A DNA stretch of 49,506 bases from Sphingomonas sp. dw_22 (GTDB taxonomy: Bacteria > Pseudomonadota > Alphaproteobacteria > Sphingomonadales > Sphingomonadaceae): NCBI RefSeq assembly GCF_018449795.1, contig NZ_JAAVVE010000032.1:1-49506 (forward strand). The letters run 5' to 3'. Positions 29,183 to 37,072 of the stretch are shown here, one piece after another; the stretch's first letter is position 1; each line of letters begins with the position of its first letter. Below the pieces are notes generated by a model, which saw only the letters and a program-made list of their open reading frames with translations, made no database searches and was not told the DNA's origin. Made by a program: the position numbers and the translations under genes.

Positions 29183-29448
29183 CCGATCACGCGCTCATGA
29201 TGCAGTTGCAGGGCTATGGCCTGACGACGGCCGAGATCCATTATTATCGGCCCGATGCTCCATCGTTGCTGCAACTGTTCGTCTGGCAGGAATATGACCT
29301 GGCGCCGGATTTTCCGGTGCTCTTCGACTTCGTCGATTATTGGAATCGCGAGATAGAGGCCGCGCTCCATTCCATCCGCATCGCTCACGACGGGTTGGTC
29401 CGGCCGGCCGAATGGCGTGCCGCCCGTGGCGAGCTTCGGCTCGACTGA
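29179..29448 (+). CDS. usg: Usg family protein
   Basis: An 89-residue protein with the Usg pattern LQGYGLTTAEIHYYRPD, LLQLFVWQEYDLAPDFP, NREIEAALHSIRIAH and a GELRLD end. Usg is a small alphaproteobacterial protein first named beside tryptophan genes; its role is unknown. Here it is coupled (ATGA overlap) to the small gene before it and sits in the stress cluster rather than near trp genes, so it is likely a second copy. Confidence 0.85.
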   Translation: MTDHALMMQLQGYGLTTAEIHYYRPDAPSLLQLFVWQEYDLAPDFPVLFDFVDYWNREIEAALHSIRIAHDGLVRPAEWRAARGELRLD

Positions 29449-29462
29449 ACAACCGCCTGCGT

Positions 29463-29501
29463 AAAGGCCCGCCACCCGGTTCGCACGGGTGGCGGGCCTT
29501 T
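29463..29501. terminator. Bidirectional terminator between usg and HdeD-like gene
   Basis: AAAGGCCCGCCACCC-N9-GGGTGGCGGGCCTTT is a perfect 15-bp stem ending in T residues on both strands. It ends the rightward usg unit and the leftward Hsp20-to-HdeD unit, which converge here. Confidence 0.85.
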
Positions 29502-29515
29502 CAATGGCATCCGCT

Positions 29516-30157
29516 TCAGGTGGCGGCTTTGCTCTTGCCAGCCTCGCGCTTGCGCAGACGCAGCCCGAGCGCGATCAGCACAACCCCGGCGAACAGCGCC
29601 CAGACGGCAATCATCGTACCCACGGACAGGATGGTCGCGACCGGGTGTAGCCAGAGGAACGCCCAGACACCGAGGCCGAGCAGGATAGACAGCGCGCCGG
29701 AGAGACCCAGCAGCCATTCGCCCTCGATCTCCTTGCGCAGCCGGATCGCCGCCGCGATCTCGAAAGCGCCGGTGAGCAGCGCCCATGCGATCACCGTGCC
29801 CAGTGTCACGAGCGCATAGCTGACCAGCGCAAGCCCCGGCACGACCACGAAGATCGCCGCGCAGGCGATCCCGACCAAGCCGCGCAGCAGCGCGGTCCAC
29901 CATCGCTTTTCCTTGCGCGAAGCGCGCCGGATGCCCGTGATGAGGGACAGGATGCCATCCGCGCCGGCATAGGCCGCGAACAGCAGGGTAAAGGCGAACA
30001 ATGCGTTCGCCGGGAACAGGAACGCCGCGACGCCGAGCGCGAGGGCAAGGACGCCGCGCAAGATGAACCCGCCGGAATGACGGATGGTCAGCACCGGCTC
30101 AGACGGGTTGTCCCGCCCCGATTCCTGAAGCGGGAGGGTAGCGGACGTTGCAGTCAT
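29516..30157 (-). CDS. HdeD family (DUF308) membrane protein
   Basis: A 213-residue inner-membrane protein with six hydrophobic segments in paired repeats (LRGVLALALGVAAFLFP, LFAFTLLFAAYAGADGIL, LVGIACAAIFVVVPGLAL and so on). The GADGILSLITG and GAFEIAAAIRLRKEIEGEW pieces match the DUF308 duplicated unit of HdeD, linked to acid and stress resistance in enterobacteria. It is the last gene of the unit that starts with the Hsp20 genes. Exact role here is inferred. Confidence 0.85.
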   Translation of the reverse strand: MTATSATLPLQESGRDNPSEPVLTIRHSGGFILRGVLALALGVAAFLFPANALFAFTLLFAAYAGADGILSLITGIRRASRKEKRWWTALLRGLVGIACAAIFVVVPGLALVSYALVTLGTVIAWALLTGAFEIAAAIRLRKEIEGEWLLGLSGALSILLGLGVWAFLWLHPVATILSVGTMIAVWALFAGVVLIALGLRLRKREAGKSKAAT

Positions 30158-30169
30158 CTTCGTCTCCCT

Positions 30170-30592
30170 TCACCATTGACATGACGTTGATTGGTGGCCT
30201 TCGGGTAAAGCCCGCACCGCACAGGGCAGTCCCTGGCGCATGCAGTAGCCGCCCGCCGCTTCCGCGTTGGGAAAGCGCAGTTCGACATGGGCGAGCGGAT
30301 CGCTGCCACCGGTCCACCCGGTCAGCGGATCGGCGAACGCCGGCGCCCTCGGCTCGAACCGCAGGCGCCACTGGTCGCGCAGTTTGCGCCGCGCGCGATG
30401 GTCAAGCAGCCGGACCGGCTCGATGATCGCGCGGGTATCCGGCGGGAATGCGCTTCCCCACGCCGGGCGCCGGGTGCCATTGTCGTTCGCTGACGGCTGC
30501 CGCTGGACATACCCATGGCCGAGCGGCCCGGGGCTCCCGCCCCGGACCGACGGATCAGGCCGCCTTTGCGTTGACCGGAATGCGCCGGACAT
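30170..30592 (-). CDS. NDUFS4-like (ETC complex I subunit conserved region) protein
   Basis: The last 80 residues or so show the NDUFS4-like fold: DTRAIIEPVRLLDHRARR, DQWRLRFEPRAP, DPLTGWTGGSDPLAHVELRF and a GYCMRQGLPCAV end. In respiratory complex I this family is an accessory subunit; alphaproteobacteria also have free-standing relatives. The start is not clear. The ATG at 30592 is the only canonical start nearby; it overlaps the upstream Hsp20 gene by 38 bp and has no ribosome site. The start may be mutated or non-standard. It lies 12 bp before the HdeD-like gene. Confidence 0.65.
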   Translation of the reverse strand: MSGAFRSTQRRPDPSVRGGSPGPLGHGYVQRQPSANDNGTRRPAWGSAFPPDTRAIIEPVRLLDHRARRKLRDQWRLRFEPRAPAFADPLTGWTGGSDPLAHVELRFPNAEAAGGYCMRQGLPCAVRALPEGHQSTSCQW

Positions 30593-31076
30593 TTTCGTTC
30601 GCCACGGCAGAACGCGGCAGCGTGACGGTGAGCACGCCGTTCCGGAAGGTGGCCTGCGCCTTGTCGCGCTCGATGCCGCGCGGCAGCGCGATGCGCCGCT
30701 CGAAGCGCCCATAGCTGCGCTCCGAATAGCCGCGCTCCTTGTCCTCGACCTCGGCACGCTTCTCGCCGCGCAGGGTCAGCACACCGTCCTCGACCATGAT
30801 CTCGACATCCTTCTCGTCGAGACCCGGCAGTTCGGCGGTGATGCGGATCTCCTTGTCGCTCTCGCCAAGCTCGACCCGCGGCCAGCTCGCCACCCGGTCG
30901 AAGCCGGCGAACGGGCGCATGCCGAAGCCACGAAAGACGTCGTCAAACAGGCGGTTCACTTCGCGATGTAGCGAGAACAGCGGATGGGCCTCCAGTGCAG
31001 TCTCCCGCTCGGGCTCGACAGTCGCGGGCAGCCGGTTTTCCTGCCGGCTCCAGGGAATCAGATCACGCAATGCCAT
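30555..31076 (-). CDS. Small heat shock protein Hsp20 (second copy)
   Basis: A 173-residue alpha-crystallin-type chaperone that holds unfolding proteins in the cytosol. The alpha-crystallin domain spans about 65-155: ELGESDKEIRITAELPGLDEKDVEI, LTLRGEKRAE, SYGRFERRIALPRG and NGVLTVTLPR. The N-terminus is MALRDLIPWSR. AAAGGAG sits 9 bases before the ATG at 31076; an ATG at 31085 touches the site and is less likely. It is co-directional with the first Hsp20 gene and 86 bp downstream of it. Confidence 0.93.
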   Translation of the reverse strand: MALRDLIPWSRQENRLPATVEPERETALEAHPLFSLHREVNRLFDDVFRGFGMRPFAGFDRVASWPRVELGESDKEIRITAELPGLDEKDVEIMVEDGVLTLRGEKRAEVEDKERGYSERSYGRFERRIALPRGIERDKAQATFRNGVLTVTLPRSAVANENVRRIPVNAKAA

Positions 31077-31162
31077 GATGCTCATCTCCTTTCTGGCTGG
31101 AATTGGGCATGACCCACCGGCCCGCCCAAAGGCGGCGCCGGCAAGCCACTTTGTCTTACGGA

Positions 31163-31642
31163 TCAAGCCGCTTCGAGGGCCTTATCCTTCGGCGCCTCGA
31201 TCCGATCGTTGGCAGCCGCGCTGCCGACGATCTCGATGCGGCGCGGCTTCATCGCCTCGGGCACGACCCGCTTCAGCGCGATGCTCAGCAGGCCATTGTC
31301 GAAGCTGGCTTCGCCCACCTCGATATGATCGGCGAGCTGGAAGCGCCGCTCGAACGCACGCGCGGCGATGCCGCGATGCAGATACTCGCCCTTGCCGCTT
31401 TCCTCGGCGCGCTTGCCGGTGACGGTGAGCTGGTTCTGCGGCGCCACCACCTCGATCTCGTCGGGTCGGAAACCGGCAACCGCGAGCGTGATGCGATAGC
31501 TGTCCTCGCCCTCCTTCACGATGTCGAAGGGCGGATAGCCATCGACCACGTCACCGCGCATGCCGGTCTCGAGCAGATCGAACAGGCGGTCGAAGCCGAC
31601 CGTGGAACGCCGATAGGGCGTGAAGTCAAAGTTGGTCCTCAT
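31163..31642 (-). CDS. Small heat shock protein Hsp20 (first copy, IbpA-like)
   Basis: A 159-residue small heat-shock chaperone of the IbpA-like class: MRTNFDFTPYRRSTVGFDRL, then YPPFDIVKEGEDSYRITLAVAGF, LTVTGKRAEE, IAARAFERRFQLADHI and NGLLSIALKR. AGGAGG lies 8 bases before the ATG at 31642, inside a predicted thermometer hairpin. Its promoter resembles that of groESL. It differs in class from the second Hsp20 gene, so the pair is not a recent duplication. Confidence 0.94.
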   Translation of the reverse strand: MRTNFDFTPYRRSTVGFDRLFDLLETGMRGDVVDGYPPFDIVKEGEDSYRITLAVAGFRPDEIEVVAPQNQLTVTGKRAEESGKGEYLHRGIAARAFERRFQLADHIEVGEASFDNGLLSIALKRVVPEAMKPRRIEIVGSAAANDRIEAPKDKALEAA

Positions 31643-31648
31643 CTCCAA

Positions 31649-31666
31649 ATCCTCCTATGAAGCGAT
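31649..31666 (-). promoter_or_regulatory. ROSE-like RNA thermometer hairpin over the Hsp20 ribosome site
   Basis: The transcript ATCGCTTCATAGGAGGAT can fold with AUC/GAU and CUUC/GGAG pairs, a bulged G and a 3-base loop. This pairs UCGCU with the AGGA of the ribosome site, the defining feature of ROSE thermometers (UYGCU motif). It lies directly upstream of the Hsp20 start. The upstream leader of about 75 bases also folds (GCGCCGG...CCGGCGC). Confidence 0.55.
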
Positions 31667-31747
31667 CTGGGCATGAGCTGCGCCGGTAACGGAGAGCCGG
31701 CGCCCTCTATGTCCCACCGGACCCGAACACGGCGCCCGGCAAGGATG

Positions 31748-31775
31748 AGTTAGAAGCTGATTTTCCGGTTTCAAG
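31748..31775 (-). promoter_or_regulatory. RpoH-type promoter of the Hsp20 unit
   Basis: CTTGAA (31770-31775) and CTAACT (31748-31753) on the reverse strand, 16 bases apart. The spacer and flanks (GGAAAAT...GCTTCTA-CTC) resemble the groESL promoter. It predicts a leader of about 100 bases before the first Hsp20 gene. Confidence 0.5.
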
Positions 31776-31828
31776 ACCTTGAGCAGGAGCCGCCGCGGCT
31801 TGCTCGTTCGCGGGGGTCACAACACCCC

Positions 31829-32088
31829 TCAGATCGCCGGGACCGTTCCTCCGTTTACCCTGACCTCCGCACCGTGAATGACGGAAGCACGACCAGACTG
31901 CAGGAAGGCGATCAGTTCCGCCACTTCCTCCGGCCGCGCCGGACGGTCGATCGGGAAGTAGTCCAGCGCGTCGAGAATGCTCGGGCGCGGCTCGCCCTTG
32001 CCTCCCGCCGGCACTGGCGGCGATCCGCTTCACCATCGCCTGGGCGGCGTCGGTGCAGATCCATCCCGGCGACACCACGTTGGCCCGT
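31829..32088 (-). pseudogene. Short-chain dehydrogenase remnant
   Basis: Only the C-terminal third of an SDR oxidoreductase remains. The reverse strand reads RANVVSPGWICTDAAQAMVK in one frame, then after a frameshift near 32010 continues as GKGEPRP, IDRPARPEEVAELIAF and ASVIHGAEVRVNGGTVP, ending at 31829. The Rossmann start and catalytic Ser-Tyr-Lys are missing; homology stops abruptly near 32088. It is a scar between the stress and defence modules. Confidence 0.7.
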
Positions 32089-32359
32089 GAACCCCTTTGA
32101 TCCAGTTTTTTTGGAAAGAGCCTTGCTATAGGTGACAAGCGCAGGATCGCTGCGGCATAGGAGGCTGTGGACTCGTGAACCGGTAAAGTGCGCTGGATCG
32201 AGGCAGTATGAACCACCGTGCATCTTCCCCGCCGCACTATGGTTGGGGAGCAGCGCCTTTCGCCGAATTGCAGACACTCGACCGTTCGAAACGACTCCCC
32301 ACAACCTGCCCTTCGTTCATCGAGCTGCCGTACGGTAGCGAGCGACCGGACCATGGGAC
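32089..32359. other. Intergenic scar without a supported gene
   Basis: About 270 bases between the SDR remnant and the WYL regulator. Several frames are open on the reverse strand but none has a recognisable protein or start signal. Probably debris of an earlier insertion or deletion. Confidence 0.4.
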
Positions 32360-33349
32360 TTAAGGGAGCGCCTCGAACTCGCGCTGATGGCCATTGACCA
32401 TCTCTCGCAGCGCTGCTGGCTGCAGCACCTCAACCGATTTGCCCCACGTGTAGAGGTGCCAGCACATCTCGAGATACCCAGACGCCCTGAACCTTACGAG
32501 CAGCGATCCGTCCTTCTCCTCTTCAACTGTTTGAGTCGGATGGAACACAAACCGGCGGGCGTGGTCGGCAGCGTCAGGGGAAAAGCGCCACACCACCTCT
32601 CCGTGCTGCGCCTCACTCTCGTACGAGCCGAAGCCCTTCTCGGCATGGGCGCTGAGGCTGAAGCCCGGATCGATGTCGAAGCTCTCGGCGAGCACTTCGG
32701 CCGAATAGATCTCCTCCACGCGGTAGTGTTGAAGACGTGGAACCTTTTTCGCCGTGTCACGCGCGACGAGATACCGCCGGACGCCGAGCAGCAGGCCGTG
32801 CGGTGCGACCACGCGTTCGCTCGGCTTGTCCTGCGTGCGCCGGCGGTAGGCGATCCGTAGCAGGAACGGCCCCTTCAAAGCGTCGGAGATCGCGGCGTTG
32901 ACCTCGCTGTTCATGACGGGCTGCGGACCGGGTCGGGCGGCGTGGCCGAGCGCTTCCAGGAGCGCCTCCTCGTCGACCGCAAGCCGCGTCCCAGCACCGG
33001 GCGGGAGGAGCGCCCGCACCTTCGCCTGGAGCTGGCGTAGCGTCGTCGCCTCCGCCGTCATCTGGTCGGCCTCGAGCTGGGAGATCGCGGCCGCGAGTGC
33101 GGCTAGCTCCTCCGCCGACGGCGTCAGGAGCGGCGCGATGGCCTTTGCGTGAATACGCCAGCGGCGCTTGCGGTCGTCGCCGTCCACGGCCTCGGTTTGC
33201 GGGAACGCGGCCTGCAGCGCGTCGGTCATCCGCTGCGCGGTGCGGTGCGAGCAACCCCACTCCTCGACGATTTCCTCGAGCGACACGCCGCTCCGGCTCG
33301 TGGCCATCATTGCGAGCTTGAGCAGTTCCTGACCCTTCGCGAACGACAT
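32360..33349 (-). CDS. WYL-domain transcriptional regulator
   Basis: A 329-residue regulator. An N-terminal winged helix-turn-helix occupies about residues 1-70 (LLKLAMMATSRSGVSLEEIVEEWGCSHRTAQRM). The WYL domain follows at about 170-245 (LLRIAYRRR ... RVVAPHGLLLGVRRYLVARD) and then a WCX-type C-terminal domain (about 250-325). WYL regulators (PafBC, BrxR, CapW relatives) sense nucleic-acid ligands and often repress phage-defence operons. The ATG at 33349 follows AGGGTG. It is divergent from the nuclease-helicase gene with only 55 bp between, and a dyad lies in that gap. Confidence 0.9.
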   Translation of the reverse strand: MSFAKGQELLKLAMMATSRSGVSLEEIVEEWGCSHRTAQRMTDALQAAFPQTEAVDGDDRKRRWRIHAKAIAPLLTPSAEELAALAAAISQLEADQMTAEATTLRQLQAKVRALLPPGAGTRLAVDEEALLEALGHAARPGPQPVMNSEVNAAISDALKGPFLLRIAYRRRTQDKPSERVVAPHGLLLGVRRYLVARDTAKKVPRLQHYRVEEIYSAEVLAESFDIDPGFSLSAHAEKGFGSYESEAQHGEVVWRFSPDAADHARRFVFHPTQTVEEEKDGSLLVRFRASGYLEMCWHLYTWGKSVEVLQPAALREMVNGHQREFEALP

Positions 33350-33359
33350 AGCATCACCC

Positions 33360-33374
33360 TGACAGCTTTTGTCA
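33360..33374. promoter_or_regulatory. Operator-like dyad in the WYL/nuclease divergent promoter
   Basis: TGACA-GCTTT-TGTCA, flanked on each copy by TCACCCT (33354-33360 and 33372-33378). It sits midway between two divergent start codons, so it is a likely binding site for the WYL regulator controlling itself and the operon. Confidence 0.5.
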
Positions 33375-33404
33375 CCCTTATGTGCTATATCGCAGGAAAG
33401 GGGA

Positions 33405-36400
33405 ATGCGTATGCGCAGGATCGATGGAGCGATGAGGCTTTCGGCCTCCGATTTGATGCGGTTCAAGGGTTGCCGTCACGCGACCGCGCTGGACCTGCGG
33501 CTAATCGAAATCGGCGACCTGGCGCCAAGCGAGGACGGCGCCGAAGCCGAACTACTGCAGCGACAGGGTGATGAGCATGAGCTCGCCTTCCTGGACCAGT
33601 TGAAGGCCGACGGCCGTAGGGTCGTCGAGATTCCGAAGGACGGCCTGTCGCTGGAGGAGTCCGTGCGCCTCACGCTCGAGGCAATGCTGGAGGGACCCGA
33701 TGTAATCTTCCAGGGCGCGCTACTCGACGGTGCGTGGGGCGGCTACAGCGACTTCCTCGAGCGTGTCGAACGGCCGTCCGAGATCGGCGCTTGGTCCTAC
33801 GAGGTCGTCGACACCAAGCTGAAGCGCAAACCCGACCCGAAGCACGTCCTGCAGCTCTGCCTCTACAGCGACCTGCTTGCGAAGGCGCAGGGCGTGTCGC
33901 CCGAAGCTGCCCACCTGCAGCTCGGCGATGGCAGCCGCTTCACCGTGCGGCTGTCGGATGTCTCGTCGTATGCGCGCCACGCGCGCCGGATGCTCGAGGC
34001 TTTCCTCCTCGAGCGGCCAGAGACCCGCCCCGAACCCGTATCCGCATGCGCGCTTTGCCGCTGGAGCGACCGGTGCAAAGAGCGTTGGGAGGCCGAGGAC
34101 AGCCTTGCGCTCGTCGCCGGCATCAGCCGGTCGCAGCGCCAGAAGCTGGAGGCTGCGGGAATCGACACCATGGCGAGTCTCGCCGCACGTACCGATCGCA
34201 TTCCGAAGATGGCGGCCGAGACCCAGCGCAAGCTGGTCGCGCAGGCGCGGCTGCAGTCAGCTCGCCGCGCCGGAGGGCCACCCTCGTTCGAGTTGCGCGA
34301 CGCCGAGCCCGGCAAGGGCTTCGGCCTGCTGCCCGCACCCGATGACGGTGATGTCTTCTACGACATCGAGGGCGACCCCTATTTTCCTGGCGGGTTGGAA
34401 TATCTCCATGGCGTGTGGTTCCACGAGAATGGTGCGTGGGAGTTCCGCGCGTTCTGGGCGCACACCCGCGAGGACGAAGGCCGCGCCGCAGCCGACCTGT
34501 TGGCGTTCCTCGTCGAGCGCATGCGCCGCTTCCCCAACGCGCATATCTACCACTATGCAAACTACGAGATCGCTGCGCTCCGCCGACTTACCTCGCAGCA
34601 CCGGACCGGCGAAGCGGCAATGGACCAGCTCCAACGCGAGCGGCGCTTCGTCGACCTGTTCAAGGTTGTGTCGGGTGCGATGGTCGCGTCGGAGAAAGGT
34701 TACTCGATCAAGGACCTCGAGGCCTTCTACATGGAGAAGCGTGCCGCAGACGTCGCGACCGCCGGCGCCAGCGTCGTATTCTACGAGGAATGGCGGCAGA
34801 CGCAGGAGCAGCGCCTGCTCGACGAGATCCAAGCCTACAACCGAACCGATTGCGTATCGACCCAGCTGCTGCGCGACTGGCTCGTCCGCGAGGTGCGCCC
34901 GGCGGCGATGCCGTGGCCGGTGCTCGGCACAGTGCCCGAGGGTGGGGCCTTGTCCAACGTGGATGCGGAGGACGAGGAGGTGGCGGCGCTCCGCGCGCGG
35001 CTGCAGCCGGTCCGCGAGCGCATCGGCGAGCGGGTCGCGGACCTGCTGCTCGACCTCAGCCAGTTCCATAAGCGCGAGGACAAGCCGACCTGGTGGGCGA
35101 TCTTCGATCGCCTCGCGCAGGAGAGCGAGGAACTGCTCGACGACCTCGAGTGCATTCAGGGTCTTGAGGCTGTCGGCGAGCCGGTGAAGGTCACTGCCAA
35201 GTCGTTCGAGCGGACCTACCGCTTCCCGGCGCAGGAGACGAAGCTGCGCGCGGGTAAAGCGCCGTGCGTGAAGCCGGCGGTGATGCCCGAGGATGTCAAT
35301 CTCCGGTCGATTGACCATGATACAAACACACTCGTGCTGAGGCGTTCGACGGCAAAGGGGGAGCTCCCGGATCGGCTCGACCTTCTACCGCCGCAGCCGC
35401 TGCGCAACAGCGTCCTCAAGGACGCGGTCGCCGCGGTCACCGAGGAGATCATCGCCGACACAGGCCGGCTCCCGGCGGTCGAACACCTGCTGGCGCAGTC
35501 TCCGCCGATGTTCACCGACGGTCTGCGCCCCGCGGGTATCATCCCGGCTGATGGCGACCTGCCAGCGGAGACGAGTCGCGCGATCTCAGCGATGGCCGGC
35601 ACGACCCTCGCCATCCAGGGACCGCCGGGAACAGGCAAAACATACGTCAGCGCCCTGTCGATCGTGGATCTCGTCCGCGACGGCAAGCGCGTCGCGGTCT
35701 CGTCGAATAGCCACAAGGCCATCGGCAATCTGCTCGAGGCGGTGGCCGATCGCGCCCGCGCCGAAGGTGTCCGGTGCAGTATCGTCCAAAAAGCGTCCGA
35801 CGATGGTGACGACGAAGCGCATCCTGGCATCGTCTTCGTCAGCGACAACGACGCGCCAGAGGTCGCGGCAGCGGACGTTGTCGGCGCGACCGCGTGGCAC
35901 TTCGCTCGATATGCTGGCGCGGCCTACGACTATCTGTTCGTTGATGAGGCCGGGCAGGTTTCGATCGCCAACATCCTTGCCATGGCGCGCTGCGCCCGCA
36001 ACATCGTGCTCGTCGGCGATCCCATGCAGCTGCCGCAGCCGTTGCAGGGCAGCCACCCCGGCGACAGCGGCCGCTCCTGCCTCGAATACCTCATCGACGG
36101 TCATCGCGTCGTTCCGTCGGATCGCGGTGTGTTCATGCCCGTGAGCCGACGCATGCACCCGCGCGTATGTGGTTTCATCTCTACGGCTGTCTACGAGAAC
36201 AGGCTCGGGAGCGATGAGGCGGCGAGCGGCCAAACGCTGGTCTCCCGTGCCGGTGACGATCTGGTCGGAGCCGGCATGCGCGCCGTGGTACACTTCGGCC
36301 GTTCGCAGGTCAGCTTCGAGGAAATCGACGCTGTCGCAGAGCGGATCGCCGAGGTGGAGGGGGCGACCTACCGCGACCGCGATGGTCGGGAGCGCATTGT

Positions 36401-36746
36401 TGGCCATGCCGACATCCTGGTCGTTGCACCCTACAACGCTCAGGTGAACGCGTTGCGCGCTCGGTTACCCAACAACGTCCGTGTCGGCACAGTCGACCGC
36501 TTCCAGGGGCAGGAGGCGCCAGTGTGCCTCGTCTCCATGACGACCTCGAGCGGGGAGGAACTGCCCAGGGACATCGCGTTCCTGTTCTCCCTCAACCGTA
36601 TCAACGTCGCTGTGTCGCGGGCGCAAGTCGCGGCGATGGTCTTCGCTAGTTCGGCGCTCCTCGAGACGCCATGTCGGACGATCGAGGAAATGGCGCTGGT
36701 AAACGCACTTTGCCTGCTGCGCGAGTATGGGGGTGACAGCTTCTGA
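33405..36746 (+). CDS. RecB-like nuclease / DEDD exonuclease / SF1 helicase fusion
   Basis: An 1113-residue three-part enzyme of the TM0106-like group. Residues about 20-210 form a RecB/Cas4-type PD-(D/E)xK nuclease (GALLDGAW, WSYEVVDTKLKR with Asp136 and Lys138, QLCLYSD), then the Cys cluster CALCRWSDRC. Residues about 315-500 are an RNase-H-fold DEDD exonuclease (Asp320 and Glu322 in FYDIEGDPY, YHYANYEIAAL, YNRTDC). Residues about 720-1100 are a Dna2/UPF1-like SF1 helicase: Walker A GPPGTGKT (Lys745), FVDEAGQ (Asp847, Glu848), LVGDPMQLPQ, VAPYNAQV, TVDRFQGQE and NRINVAVSRA. It likely unwinds and degrades DNA or RNA in the cytosol. The start at 33405 follows AGGAAAGGGG. Confidence 0.9.
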   Translation: MRMRRIDGAMRLSASDLMRFKGCRHATALDLRLIEIGDLAPSEDGAEAELLQRQGDEHELAFLDQLKADGRRVVEIPKDGLSLEESVRLTLEAMLEGPDVIFQGALLDGAWGGYSDFLERVERPSEIGAWSYEVVDTKLKRKPDPKHVLQLCLYSDLLAKAQGVSPEAAHLQLGDGSRFTVRLSDVSSYARHARRMLEAFLLERPETRPEPVSACALCRWSDRCKERWEAEDSLALVAGISRSQRQKLEAAGIDTMASLAARTDRIPKMAAETQRKLVAQARLQSARRAGGPPSFELRDAEPGKGFGLLPAPDDGDVFYDIEGDPYFPGGLEYLHGVWFHENGAWEFRAFWAHTREDEGRAAADLLAFLVERMRRFPNAHIYHYANYEIAALRRLTSQHRTGEAAMDQLQRERRFVDLFKVVSGAMVASEKGYSIKDLEAFYMEKRAADVATAGASVVFYEEWRQTQEQRLLDEIQAYNRTDCVSTQLLRDWLVREVRPAAMPWPVLGTVPEGGALSNVDAEDEEVAALRARLQPVRERIGERVADLLLDLSQFHKREDKPTWWAIFDRLAQESEELLDDLECIQGLEAVGEPVKVTAKSFERTYRFPAQETKLRAGKAPCVKPAVMPEDVNLRSIDHDTNTLVLRRSTAKGELPDRLDLLPPQPLRNSVLKDAVAAVTEEIIADTGRLPAVEHLLAQSPPMFTDGLRPAGIIPADGDLPAETSRAISAMAGTTLAIQGPPGTGKTYVSALSIVDLVRDGKRVAVSSNSHKAIGNLLEAVADRARAEGVRCSIVQKASDDGDDEAHPGIVFVSDNDAPEVAAADVVGATAWHFARYAGAAYDYLFVDEAGQVSIANILAMARCARNIVLVGDPMQLPQPLQGSHPGDSGRSCLEYLIDGHRVVPSDRGVFMPVSRRMHPRVCGFISTAVYENRLGSDEAASGQTLVSRAGDDLVGAGMRAVVHFGRSQVSFEEIDAVAERIAEVEGATYRDRDGRERIVGHADILVVAPYNAQVNALRARLPNNVRVGTVDRFQGQEAPVCLVSMTTSSGEELPRDIAFLFSLNRINVAVSRAQVAAMVFASSALLETPCRTIEEMALVNALCLLREYGGDSF

Positions 36747-36798
36747 CACCCGCGCGTGCGAATGTGCTCCTATCGAAACACGCAGGAGGCGCAAGAAA

Positions 36799-37059
36799 AT
36801 GGCACTCTGGGACATCGGCTTTCGCCACATCGTCGACGTGGACGGGCAGCTGCTCGCGATCGACACGGACCTCATCGACTCTGTTGCGCTGCTCGCAAAG
36901 GCGAACCGGTCGGCCGACCAGCCGCTTTGGCTGGTCCGAGCCGGCGAACGCTTCCTCCTCCAGGCGCGGCAGATGATCCGTCTGACGCAGGATGAGGTGC
37001 TGTTCTTCGAGACGAATGCATCGTCCCAGACGGGCATGATCGAGCGACTGGCGGCCTAG
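36799..37059 (+). CDS. Small hypothetical protein in defence operon
   Basis: An 86-residue protein (MALWDIGFRHIVDVDGQLLA...) with CAGGAGG about 10 bases before the ATG. It has alternating hydrophobic and charged residues suggesting a small mixed alpha/beta fold, with an FRHIVDVDGQLLAIDTDLID hairpin-like part. No known motif. It lies 52 bp after the nuclease-helicase and 13 bp before the TIR gene, so it is part of the same unit. Confidence 0.65.
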   Translation: MALWDIGFRHIVDVDGQLLAIDTDLIDSVALLAKANRSADQPLWLVRAGERFLLQARQMIRLTQDEVLFFETNASSQTGMIERLAA

Positions 37060-37072
37060 GCAGGAGGATACG

